From an uncultured Clostridia bacterium (GTDB taxonomy: Bacteria; Bacillota; Clostridia; Oscillospirales; Acutalibacteraceae): DNA of 6,042 nt. Made by a program: the position numbers and the translations under genes. Below, piece after piece: positions 1-5,756 of this stretch. The notes below the pieces were generated by a model. That model saw only the letters and a program-made list of their open reading frames with translations. It was not told the origin of the DNA and searched no databases. How positions within the stretch are numbered: position 1 is the stretch's first letter; each line of letters opens with the position of its first letter. The stretch covers positions 1 through 6,042 of the forward strand of contig CAMBNE010000069.1 in NCBI GenBank assembly GCA_945868935.1, given 5' to 3'.

Positions 1-7
1 TCTGCGT

Positions 8-26
8 TGTAAATAGATGTGACCCA
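8..26 (+). repeat. Left terminal inverted repeat of the IS
   Basis: The sequence starts TGTAAATAGATG and ends TGACCCA. It pairs with the right end at 1132-1151 with 16 of 19 aligned positions identical and one gap. The best-conserved part is the inner TGACCCA, presumably the transposase-binding portion. Confidence 0.75.
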
Positions 27-62
27 TTTTAGGTAAAAAATAAAGTCAAAGTTAGGTATAAT

Positions 63-115
63 GTTTTGCCCTCCTTTGGAGTGGAGCGTAGCGGAACGGA
101 AAAGGAGGGCAAAAC
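63..115 (-). terminator. 15-bp stem hairpin behind the transposase gene
   Basis: Bases 63-77 (GTTTTGCCCTCCTTT) are perfectly complementary to 101-115, with a 23-base loop. The hairpin ends 6 bases downstream of the transposase stop at 122. On the minus strand it is not followed by a good T-run, so it may be a weak or factor-assisted terminator, or a structure that blocks read-through into or out of the element. One arm contains AAAGGAGG, a perfect Shine-Dalgarno-like string that would be buried in the stem on plus-strand transcripts. The structure is directly visible; its function is inferred. Confidence 0.55.
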
Positions 116-121
116 GGCGAT

Positions 122-1054
122 TTATGCCACCAGCTTCTCCGCTAACAGTTGTTTAGGACTTTTGTGTCCGAGTGTTCTCATAGGTTTGTTATTGCTCCAT
201 TCCAAATGCTTTTCTAACTTTTGGTTTAATTCATCAACATTTCTGAATGTTTCCCAGTCATAAAAATATCTCTGGTCATTTCTGTGACTTCTTTCGACCT
301 TGCCGTTATGCCATGGTGTTCTCGGCGGTATCAGCTTGTGCTTTATACCAAGTTTGTTAAGCACTTTATCAAGTGGGCTTATTTCAGTTTCGCTGATGTA
401 TTTATATGTGAATTCTGTGCCGTTGTCCGTCTGGATTGTCTGTATCTTGAACGGAAATGCCTTTAGTAGCATTTTCAAGAATTTTACTGTATTTTCCGGC
501 GTGTGTTCTTCAAATGCGTATACAAATCTGAGCCTTGTACACTCATCTATTGCTGTCCACTGATACAGATGTTTTCCATCCCTTAAAACCTTGCCTCTTA
601 AGCAATTATACGGTACTTCTTTCACATCTATCTGCACTTTTTCTCCCGGTATCAGAAGCTCCGGATACCGTCTGCTTTTTCGGCTTTTCTTCTTTGGTTT
701 TGCCTCTTCTGTTAATCCTAACCTCTTTGCTGCGTACACCATTCCCGAAAAGCTCCTACTGTACCCTTTCCTTGTCAAATCACTGTATACGCCGTCCCAG
801 CCGTATCTTGCGTAGCATTTCTTAAATGAATTTTTTATCTGCCGTTCTTCTCTTTCTGTGTGCCTGTTAGGATGACTGTGCGGTCGATGCGATTTCTCTG
901 CTAACGATTTCCATGTACCATCATAGCGTTCGCACCACCGTTTTACGCTTGAAAGGCTAACTCTGTATACTCTGCTCGCTTTGCTTTTTCCATTTTTATT
1001 CGCATATTTAACTACCGCTTGCTTTTTCTTTGCTTCTTGTGTTATTATATTCAT
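122..1054 (-). CDS. IS481-like DDE transposase (integrase core)
   Basis: The 310-residue protein catalyses cut or strand transfer of the surrounding insertion sequence. Residues about 1-60 form a basic helix-turn-helix region (SLSSVKRWCERYDG around 33-46), followed by a linker rich in Lys and Arg (119-130). The rve-type catalytic core runs from about 135 to 300. The likely catalytic triad is D143 (in QIDVKE), D210 (in QTDNGTEF) and E254 (in NGKVERSH). The D210-E254 spacing is 43 residues, about eight more than the usual 35, owing to an insertion after TEF. The gene appears intact, with no frameshift or stop, so the element may be active. The ATG at 1054 is preceded by an AAAGAAG-type weak ribosome site. 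The stop lies just ahead of the hairpin at 63-115. Family placement (IS481 versus a neighbouring IS3-like group) is from motifs and is fairly secure at the DDE level. Confidence 0.92.
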   Translation of the reverse strand: MNIITQEAKKKQAVVKYANKNGKSKASRVYRVSLSSVKRWCERYDGTWKSLAEKSHRPHSHPNRHTEREERQIKNSFKKCYARYGWDGVYSDLTRKGYSRSFSGMVYAAKRLGLTEEAKPKKKSRKSRRYPELLIPGEKVQIDVKEVPYNCLRGKVLRDGKHLYQWTAIDECTRLRFVYAFEEHTPENTVKFLKMLLKAFPFKIQTIQTDNGTEFTYKYISETEISPLDKVLNKLGIKHKLIPPRTPWHNGKVERSHRNDQRYFYDWETFRNVDELNQKLEKHLEWSNNKPMRTLGHKSPKQLLAEKLVA

Positions 1055-1095
1055 GAGAAGTACTTCTTTCTTGGTTAATGGTTTGTGGTGAATTC

Positions 1096-1104
1096 ATTAT
1101 ACCA
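1096..1104 (-). promoter_or_regulatory. Extended -10 promoter of the transposase
   Basis: On the minus strand the sequence reads TGGTATAAT, a perfect extended -10 element (TG-N-TATAAT), about 40 bases upstream of the transposase ATG. No good -35 hexamer is found 16-18 bases further upstream, as expected for an extended -10 promoter. Two related palindromes (1056-1067 and 1111-1121) flank it. Confidence 0.6.
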
Positions 1105-1131
1105 TATTTTGAAGTTACTTCTCTTTTTTAT

Positions 1132-1151
1132 TGGGTCATATCATTTTAACA
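1132..1151 (-). repeat. Right terminal inverted repeat of the IS
   Basis: The plus strand reads TGGGTCATATCATTTTAACA, the imperfect inverse of the left end at 8-26. The two agree at 16 of 19 aligned bases with one single-base gap. Confidence 0.75.
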
Positions 1152-1199
1152 CATACAATTTATGTGAAAATTCAGAAATTTATTTATATTTAACTTTAA

Positions 1200-1278
1200 T
1201 GTAGGGAACGGTCTTGACCGTTCCGATTACCCATAGGTTAGCTGTAATCCTGCACAACAGTCAAGACTGTTCCCTACA
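1200..1278. repeat. MITE-like 79-bp element, copy 1
   Basis: The element begins TGTAGGGAAC and ends GTTCCCTACA, with long terminal inverted repeats and no coding capacity, as in a miniature inverted-repeat element. A second copy in the same orientation lies at 5887-5965, with 76 of 79 bases identical. Shared flanking bases (AA before, CTGA after) extend the match to 85 bp. Three hairpins can form: 1205-1224 (9-bp stem, TT loop), 1236-1249 (5-bp stem including one G-U pair) and 1256-1271 (7-bp stem, AA loop). No obvious target duplication is visible, and no transposase in this window carries these ends; the IS at 8-1151 has different termini. It could equally be a REP-type structural repeat. 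Confidence 0.8.
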
Positions 1279-1302
1279 CTGATATTATTACATAATAGAT
1301 AT

Positions 1303-1363
1303 AGATGAAGTAAAAGTGTATCTTGCGTCAGTGTATGAAAAATATCCGACTCCCGAGGTCGAG
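1303..1363 (+). repeat. Degenerate ~62-bp direct repeat, unit A
   Basis: This unit aligns with 1439-1501. About 43 of the first 55 aligned positions match, with identical blocks AGATGA, TCTTGCGT and GACTCCCGAG in the same order and nearly the same spacing. The two units start 136 bases apart. Function unknown. Confidence 0.6.
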
Positions 1364-1396
1364 TGCCTCGACACGCATTTCGGGTATAAAAGTCGG
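1346..1396 (+). other. Nested stem-loop
   Basis: Three complementary pairs are nested: CCGACT (1346-1351) with AGTCGG (1391-1396), CCCG (1352-1355) with CGGG (1381-1384), and GTCGAG (1358-1363) with CTCGAC (1367-1372) around a TGC loop. The inner hairpin is perfect. Internal loops separate the pairs and no T-run follows, so it is not a standard terminator. It could be a folded RNA element or a coincidence of a gene remnant. Confidence 0.4.
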
Positions 1397-1438
1397 TTTG
1401 TATGGATAAAACGATGACCGACCGTTAATTTGCAAAAT

Positions 1439-1501
1439 AGATGACGTAAAGTAGTTTCTTGCGTAAGATTTAGAAAAATGTCTGACTCCCGAGATACCGA
1501 G
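1439..1501 (+). repeat. Degenerate ~62-bp direct repeat, unit B
   Basis: This is the second unit of the repeat described at 1303-1363. In the frame corresponding to unit A it contains two TAA/TAG stops, so it cannot be coding in that frame. It lies about 40 bases upstream of the padR -35 box. The nested stem-loop of unit A is not conserved here. Confidence 0.55.
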
Positions 1502-1541
1502 CTATATTTAAAATCCGAATTATATAACGAACTAAAATACC

Positions 1542-1570
1542 TTGACAGATGAGGTACTATGTGTTATTAT
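1542..1570 (+). promoter_or_regulatory. Promoter of the padR operon
   Basis: A perfect TTGACA -35 box (1542-1547) is separated by 17 bases from TATTAT (1565-1570), a 5/6 match to the -10 consensus. Transcription should start near 1577, leaving a short leader of about 25 bases before the padR ATG. A weak inverted repeat, GGTA (1553-1556) and TACC (1576-1579), spans the -10 region and start site, where a PadR autorepressor would be expected to bind. That operator assignment is speculative. Confidence 0.75.
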
Positions 1571-1600
1571 ATATCTACCATAAACGAAAGGGGTGCTCAG

Positions 1601-1933
1601 ATGTCGATTACTGCCGACCTTATACGAGGTCATACCGACACGATAATTCTTGCAAAGCTTATGGAGTGTGACAGCTACGGCTACGAGATAAACAAAGCCG
1701 TCTACAATGCGTCAAACCAGCTTTACGAGCTGAAAGAGGCTACGCTCTACACTGCGTTCAAGCGGCTTGAGGACGCAGGCTGTATCTCGTCCTACTGGGG
1801 CGACCAGAGCACAGGCGCAAGGCGAAAATACTACACAATCACCGAGCTTGGAAAACAAACCTACAAACAAAAAATTGACGAGTGGCTTGAAGCAAAGCGT
1901 CTGCTTGACACTCTGCTTCACACGGAGGGATAA
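1601..1933 (+). CDS. PadR-family transcriptional regulator
   Basis: The 110-residue cytoplasmic DNA-binding protein is a winged-helix regulator of the PadR type. Diagnostic motifs are DTIILAKLMECDSYGYEI (13-30, helix 1 and dimer face), the recognition helix ATLYTAFKRLEDAG (47-60) and the wing with TGARRKYYTITELGK (71-85). The C-terminal helix is short, as in the small PadR subfamily. The ATG at 1601 is chosen over one at 1559 because AAAGGGG sits just upstream at the right distance, and because 1559 lies inside the promoter's spacer, upstream of its -10 box. PadR proteins usually repress their own operon and respond to a ligand or partner. The next gene starts 1 base after the stop, with its ribosome site inside padR. 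The regulated signal is not apparent. Confidence 0.93.
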   Translation: MSITADLIRGHTDTIILAKLMECDSYGYEINKAVYNASNQLYELKEATLYTAFKRLEDAGCISSYWGDQSTGARRKYYTITELGKQTYKQKIDEWLEAKRLLDTLLHTEG

Positions 1934-1934
1934 T

Positions 1935-2816
1935 ATGGAACCGAAATTAAGAGATTATATTGAAAACCTGTTTGCGACTGCTCCCAACACAAAGCAAGCC
2001 TACGAGCTTAAAGAGGAAATCATACGCAACACAATTGACCGCTACCACGATTTGCTCGCCGAGGGCAAAAGCGAGGGCGAGGCTTACAACCTTGCGATTG
2101 CGGGAATCGGCGACATAAACGAGCTTTTAGAGGCTCTCGGAGGAAACCCGATTGGAGAAAACGCAATGACTGACGAACAGAATGCGGCTATCAGGAGCAG
2201 AAACTCAATTTTCACGGGAATTGCCGTTGCGCTTTACATTCTCTGCGTAACTCCCTGTATTCTGCTTGCAGGCACTCCGCTTGTTGAAATCAGCCCTGTA
2301 TTTATGTTCCTGATGATAAGCGTTGCAACGGGACTTTTAATTTACCGAAACAAGACAAAGTACATTATGCTTGAAGAAAATGCGGAAAAAGTCAGAAAAA
2401 TCAGAACGAATGCGATTCTCAAAGCCGTTGCAATCGGTATGTACATCTCCTGCACAACGCCTTGCATACTGCTTGCGCAGACTCCTATTGTTGCAATCAG
2501 CCCTGTATTTATGTTCCTGATGATTGCAATTGCAACCGTAATCATTGTGTTCACAAGGGACAAAAGCGGATATACAAGAGCAGACGAAACAATGGTTGAG
2601 AATTTCAAGGAATTCAACGGACAAAAGCGCAAAACCTCGGCACTCTACAAGGTGCTTGTGGCAATTTTGTGGGTAACAACATCATTTGTATACATTTATA
2701 TAACAATTGCAACGGGAGTTGTCACCGCTGCGGTAACGTGGATAATCTTCCTCGTTGCGGTTGCGCTCCAGAATCTTATGAAAGCAATATTTGACTTTGC
2801 GGAGGCGAGAAAATGA
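1935..2816 (+). CDS. HAAS/DUF1700-type membrane protein with duplicated TM module
   Basis: The 293-residue protein has a cytoplasmic helical N-terminal domain (about 1-70, LRDYIENLFA...KQAYELKEEI...YNLAIAGIGDINELLEALGG). This resembles the HAAS/DUF1700 domain commonly encoded next to PadR regulators. Six likely membrane helices follow: about 92-111, 117-137, 161-180, 187-207, 237-258 and 261-282. Residues 91-143 and 160-212 are tandem copies with a 69-residue period, each containing TPCILLA and ISPVFMFLMI. The ATG at 1935 is preceded by GGAGGGA (1924-1930); an upstream in-frame ATG at 1767 lies inside padR and lacks that support. The gene overlaps the next one by 4 bases (ATGA). The family role is thought to be envelope-linked signalling with the PadR partner; the exact function is unknown. 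Confidence 0.85.
   Translation: MEPKLRDYIENLFATAPNTKQAYELKEEIIRNTIDRYHDLLAEGKSEGEAYNLAIAGIGDINELLEALGGNPIGENAMTDEQNAAIRSRNSIFTGIAVALYILCVTPCILLAGTPLVEISPVFMFLMISVATGLLIYRNKTKYIMLEENAEKVRKIRTNAILKAVAIGMYISCTTPCILLAQTPIVAISPVFMFLMIAIATVIIVFTRDKSGYTRADETMVENFKEFNGQKRKTSALYKVLVAILWVTTSFVYIYITIATGVVTAAVTWIIFLVAVALQNLMKAIFDFAEARK
2288..2524 (+). repeat. Internal duplication in the HAAS-domain gene
   Basis: A 30-base string starting AATCAGCCCTG occurs identically at 2288-2317 and 2495-2524, exactly 207 bases (69 codons) apart. Flanking sequence matches less well at the DNA level but remains clearly homologous as protein. This shows an in-frame duplication of a two-helix membrane module. Confidence 0.85.
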
Positions 2817-3778
2817 GAAAATCAGCAAGAAACAGAATAATAGTCTGGTCAATAGTAAGCGTACTGCTTATCGGCTTGCTTACTGTCGGCATAATCGGAA
2901 TCAAAAATTACGGAGCTTTGAACTTCAAGCTGTTCAGCTTTTCAAATGATGACCTTGATAAAATGTCCACCGGCAGTGCGCAATTTGACAAAAACGAGGT
3001 TAAATCAATCGATATTAACTGGACAAGCGGAACGGTTGATATCAAAAACGGCAACACCGATAAGGTAGAAATTTCGGAGAATGTATCATACGACAAAGAC
3101 GACGACAATGCAATGCGCTGGAGTCTTGACGACGGCAAGCTCAAAATTTACGACAGCAAAAACGCCTTCGGTTTTCATTGGTTTTCGTTTTCAATGTCGC
3201 CCAAAAAGCTGACCGTAACTCTGCCCGCAGGCATTTCGCTTGATGAATTTGACATAAGCTCGGCAAGCGCAGATTTTACTGCCGAAAGCATAAATGCGGA
3301 TACTCTCGACATTGAAACAGCGTCGGGAAAAATCAAAGTTGACAGCTTTGAGGGCAAAAAGGCTGACATAAACACAGCAAGCGGAACAATTGATTTAAAT
3401 CGTGTTCTGGCTGAAGATGTTGACGTTGAAACCGTATCGGACGAATGTACGGTCACAGGTAAAATTGAAAAGCTCAATGTTTCGGGCGTTTCAAGTGTAC
3501 TCAACCTCACTGTCGGCAAAAACAACAGCGAAATCAACGCAGAAACCGTCAGCGGAAATGTCAATATCAATACAAACTGCGACGAAAGCGGATTTACGGC
3601 GAACTACAGCAGTGTAAGCGGTGATTTCAGCAGTGATTTTGCAGGAATAAACAAAAACGGCAAGTTTATTTACGGCAGCGGCAAAGCAGACTACAACATT
3701 TCAACAGTAAGCGGAAACATTGAAATTCAGCCGCTTGCCGAGGACGAATTGACAAAGTGGCTTTTTGAGCTGTCATAA
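2813..3778 (+). CDS. DUF4097 (toastrack-type) membrane-anchored protein
   Basis: The 321-residue protein starts with a short basic stretch and one membrane helix (about 8-30), which anchors it with the bulk outside the cytoplasm. From about 60 on it is made of short repeated beta strands with recurring S-G turns: TSGTVDIKNG (71-80), ETASGKIKV (168-176), NTASGTIDL (187-195), ETVSGNVNI (244-252) and STVSGNIEI (298-306). This pattern is characteristic of DUF4097, a putative adhesin-like beta-solenoid. There are no cysteine pairs, sortase signal or catalytic motif. The ATG overlaps the stop of the upstream gene, with GGAGGCG before it, so the two are likely translationally coupled. In related operons such proteins accompany PadR and HAAS-domain partners in envelope-associated modules. 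The ligand is unknown. Confidence 0.87.
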   Translation: MRKSARNRIIVWSIVSVLLIGLLTVGIIGIKNYGALNFKLFSFSNDDLDKMSTGSAQFDKNEVKSIDINWTSGTVDIKNGNTDKVEISENVSYDKDDDNAMRWSLDDGKLKIYDSKNAFGFHWFSFSMSPKKLTVTLPAGISLDEFDISSASADFTAESINADTLDIETASGKIKVDSFEGKKADINTASGTIDLNRVLAEDVDVETVSDECTVTGKIEKLNVSGVSSVLNLTVGKNNSEINAETVSGNVNINTNCDESGFTANYSSVSGDFSSDFAGINKNGKFIYGSGKADYNISTVSGNIEIQPLAEDELTKWLFELS

Positions 3779-3790
3779 TCGGAGGGTAAA

Positions 3791-4336
3791 ATGAAATCTA
3801 CAGCAGTGATTTACAAATCAAAATACGGCTCAACAAAAAAATATGCAGAGTGGATAGGCAGTGAGCTTGAATGTGACGTTTTCGAAAACGGCTCAGTTTC
3901 AACCGACACGCTCAGAAAATACGATATGATAATCTACGGAGGCGGACTTTTTGCAGGCGGAGTAAACGGCTTTAACCTGATAGCTAAAAATTTTGATGCT
4001 GTCAGGGATAAGAACTTAATCCTGTTCACAGTAGGACTTGCCGACCCTAACGATTCGGAAAACACAGAGCATATCAAGGGCGGAATCAAAAAAGCCGTTC
4101 CGCCCGAACTTTATGAAAAACTGAAGATTTTTCATTTCAGGGGCGGAATAGACTATTCAAATCTCGGCATTGTTCACAAGGCTATGATGGCAATGCTTGT
4201 AAAGACGATGAAAAGCAAAGATGCATCGGAGCTGCGTGACGAGGATAAGCTGATGCTTGAAACCTACGGCCAGAAAGTTGATTTTACAGACAGAAATTCA
4301 ATCAAGCCGCTTGTGGATTTCGTCAAATCAATCTGA
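3791..4336 (+). CDS. Flavodoxin-domain protein
   Basis: The 181-residue cytoplasmic protein has the flavodoxin fold signature: a first strand STAVIYKS, then the phosphate-binding loop SKYGSTKKYAE (10-20) expected to hold FMN, a second flavin loop YGGGLFAGGVNG (49-60), and a third, TVGLADP (80-86). Length and layout resemble the flavodoxin group that includes HemG-like protoporphyrinogen oxidases and short-chain electron carriers, but heme-synthesis function is not claimed. GGAGGG (3781-3786) lies 4 bases before the ATG, and the gene begins 12 bases after the DUF4097 stop, so it belongs to the same transcript. Why a redox protein sits in this operon is unclear. It is followed by the hairpin at 4371-4402. 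Confidence 0.88.
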   Translation: MKSTAVIYKSKYGSTKKYAEWIGSELECDVFENGSVSTDTLRKYDMIIYGGGLFAGGVNGFNLIAKNFDAVRDKNLILFTVGLADPNDSENTEHIKGGIKKAVPPELYEKLKIFHFRGGIDYSNLGIVHKAMMAMLVKTMKSKDASELRDEDKLMLETYGQKVDFTDRNSIKPLVDFVKSI

Positions 4337-4345
4337 AACTTAAAC

Positions 4346-4374
4346 TTTACATTTATTGTTAGTTGTTGTATAAT
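4346..4374 (+). promoter_or_regulatory. Promoter of the aminotransferase gene
   Basis: TTTACA (4346-4351, 5/6 to consensus) and a perfect TATAAT (4369-4374) are separated by 17 bases. This lies 92 bases upstream of the aminotransferase ATG and predicts a start near 4381 and a leader of about 85 bases. The -10 box overlaps the left arm of the palindrome at 4371-4402, so binding at the palindrome would block the promoter. Confidence 0.68.
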
Positions 4375-4402
4375 GGAATGTACGAATTTGTACATTCCAT
4401 TA
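4371..4402 (+). terminator. 13-bp stem palindrome: operon terminator and/or operator
   Basis: TAATGGAATGTAC (4371-4383) is perfectly complementary to 4390-4402 around a GAATTT loop, and is followed by ATTTTGTTT. It lies 34 bases past the flavodoxin stop, which fits a modest AT-rich intrinsic terminator for the padR operon. It also covers the -10 box and predicted start of the aminotransferase promoter, the placement expected of a repressor operator. Both roles are possible; transcripts from the local promoter would lack most of the left arm and so not form this hairpin. Confidence 0.6.
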
Positions 4403-4465
4403 ATTTTGTTTATAAAACTGTTTAAAAAATACGAAACGTCCTGATAAAACAAAGGAGATTTTTGA

Positions 4466-5671
4466 ATGAGAAAGATTCCTTTTTCACCGCCCGATATTTC
4501 ACAGGCGGAAATAGACGAGGTAGTTAAGGTTGTAAAATCGGGCTGGATTACCACAGGTCCCGAAACAAAGCTGTTTGAAAGCAGAATTGCCGACTTCTGT
4601 CACGTAAACAAGGCTGTCTGCCTTTCGTCGCAGACCTCCTGTGCCGAGCTTACTCTGCGTATTCTCGGAATCGGACCGGGAGATGAGGTTATTCTTCCTG
4701 CCTACACCTACACTGCAACCGCTTCGATTGTCTATCACGTCGGCGCAAAGCCCGTTATGATTGACTGCAAAAGCGGAAGCTTTGAGATGGACTACGACAA
4801 GATGGAAGATGCAATCAACCACAACACCAAGGCGATTATTCCCGTTGACCTTGCAGGCGTAATCTGCGACTATGACAGGATTTTTGAGGCTGTCGAGCGC
4901 AAAAAGAGCATTTTCCGTCCCAAAAACGAGCTTCAGGAAAAGTTCGGCAGAGTTTTCGTTATGGCTGACGGCGCACATGCATTCGGTGCACAGTGGCACG
5001 GCAAAATGTGCGGTGAAATTGCCGATTTTACGAATTTCAGCTTTCACGCCGTTAAGAATATGACAACCGCAGAGGGCGGTGCGGCAGTGCACAGAGTGCA
5101 CGACGGAATTGACGAGGAGGATATGTACAAGCAGTATATGCTCCTCTCGCTTCACGGTCAGACAAAGGACGCTTACCAGAAAAACAAGGTTGCGGCGTGG
5201 GAATACGACGTTGTTGACACGCAGTATAAATGTAATATGCCCGACGTGCTGGCGGCTCTCGGTATTGCCCAGCTTTCAAGATACGACAAAATTCTTGACC
5301 GCAGACACGAGCTTATCAGGCTCTACAACGAGGAATTCAAGGATTTGCCGATTCAGGTGCTCAACCACTGCGACGAAAACCACCGCAGCAGCGGTCACCT
5401 CTACTTTGTACGCTTTATCGGCAAGGACGCAGAGTACAGAAACAAATTTTACAATATGATGGCGGAAAACGGTATTATGTGCAACGTACACTTCAAGCCG
5501 CTGCCTATGCTTTCGGCATACAGCAAGCGAGGCTTTAAGATTTCCGACTATCCGAACGCCTATAATATGCACAAAAACCAGCTCACTCTCCCGATGAACA
5601 CAACGCTGTCGGACGACGATGCATGGTACATTATTGAAACCTTCAAGCAGTGCATAAATACACTTAAATAA
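4466..5671 (+). CDS. DegT/DnrJ/EryC1/StrS-family PLP aminotransferase
   Basis: The 401-residue cytoplasmic enzyme is a fold-type I PLP aminotransferase of the group that usually acts on nucleotide-linked keto-sugars, with an amino acid as donor. Markers are GWITTGPETKLFE (26-38), the cofactor loop SSQTSCAELTL (54-64), DEVILPAYTYTATA (73-86), ADGAHAFGA (167-175, with D168 toward the pyridine ring and H171) and SFHAVKNMTTAEGGA (192-206), where K197 is the Schiff-base lysine. All key residues are present. A stretch of roughly 18 extra residues (about 143-162) precedes the DGAH motif, as in a clostridial subgroup. AAAGGAG (4451-4457) lies 8 bases before the ATG. It has its own promoter and terminator and no visible sugar-synthesis neighbours, so the substrate cannot be named. 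Confidence 0.92.
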   Translation: MRKIPFSPPDISQAEIDEVVKVVKSGWITTGPETKLFESRIADFCHVNKAVCLSSQTSCAELTLRILGIGPGDEVILPAYTYTATASIVYHVGAKPVMIDCKSGSFEMDYDKMEDAINHNTKAIIPVDLAGVICDYDRIFEAVERKKSIFRPKNELQEKFGRVFVMADGAHAFGAQWHGKMCGEIADFTNFSFHAVKNMTTAEGGAAVHRVHDGIDEEDMYKQYMLLSLHGQTKDAYQKNKVAAWEYDVVDTQYKCNMPDVLAALGIAQLSRYDKILDRRHELIRLYNEEFKDLPIQVLNHCDENHRSSGHLYFVRFIGKDAEYRNKFYNMMAENGIMCNVHFKPLPMLSAYSKRGFKISDYPNAYNMHKNQLTLPMNTTLSDDDAWYIIETFKQCINTLK

Positions 5672-5673
5672 GT

Positions 5674-5705
5674 AACAGCCGTTGGAATTTGTTCCAACGG
5701 CTGTT
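5674..5705 (+). terminator. Rho-independent terminator after the aminotransferase
   Basis: AACAGCCGTTGGAA (5674-5687) is perfectly complementary to 5692-5705, giving a 14-bp stem with a TTTG loop, two bases after the stop codon. The following GTTCTTATC is a modest T-rich tail. Position and stem strength make termination the likely role. Confidence 0.85.
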
Positions 5706-5756
5706 GTTCTTATCAGCAAAGAAGGTTATCCCCTTAAATAATCTAAACGATAATTT

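Larger units (their letters stand above)
8..1151 (-). mobile_element. IS481-like insertion sequence, apparently complete
   Basis: Both ends carry matching imperfect inverted repeats: the left end (8-26) and the reverse complement of the right end (1132-1151) share 16 of 19 aligned bases with one gap, including an identical TGACCCA inner block. Between them lies a single full-length DDE transposase on the minus strand. Size (about 1.14 kb), one gene and TGT-type ends fit the IS481/IS3-related group. Ungapped alignment would allow the ends to sit a few bases further out (near 6 and 1152), so the exact borders are uncertain. No convincing target-site duplication is seen between bases 1-7 and the sequence after 1151, but only seven bases of left flank are available. 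The family call is from protein motifs, not from a database search. Confidence 0.82.
1283..1417 (+). pseudogene. Possible gene-tail remnant (unrecognised)
   Basis: After the MITE copy there is an open frame from 1283 to the stop at 1415-1417 with no ATG. It encodes about 44 residues of protein-like composition, including EKYPTPEVECLDTHFGYKSR near the middle. The first part of this stretch (1303-1363) is repeated in degenerate form at 1439-1501, where the equivalent frame has two stop codons. A decayed C-terminal fragment is one reading. The alternative is a non-coding repeat, since the same bases also form a nested stem-loop at 1346-1396. I do not recognise a family. Confidence 0.3.

Noticed and set aside
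57..62. TATAAT on the plus strand inside the IS left end as an outward or antisense promoter
   Set aside because: No -35 hexamer at proper spacing and no TG extension. It would read straight into the 63-115 hairpin.
1559..1600. Upstream in-frame ATG giving a 124-residue PadR protein
   Set aside because: This ATG falls between the -35 and -10 boxes of the promoter and has no ribosome site. The ATG at 1601 has AAAGGGG ahead of it and gives a standard PadR N-terminus.
1767..1934. Longer start for the HAAS-domain protein inside padR
   Set aside because: The extra 56 residues are the wrong-frame reading of padR. The ATG at 1935 has a strong GGAGGGA site and begins directly at the domain.
3175..3570. 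131-codon minus-strand frame within the DUF4097 gene
   Set aside because: Its Ser/Leu/Thr-rich sequence mirrors the repetitive gene on the other strand, and there is no independent evidence for it.
4499..5155. 218-codon open frame on the minus strand opposite the aminotransferase
   Set aside because: It is a reverse-frame shadow of a clear enzyme gene, with Cys- and Val-rich composition and no ribosome site or family motif.
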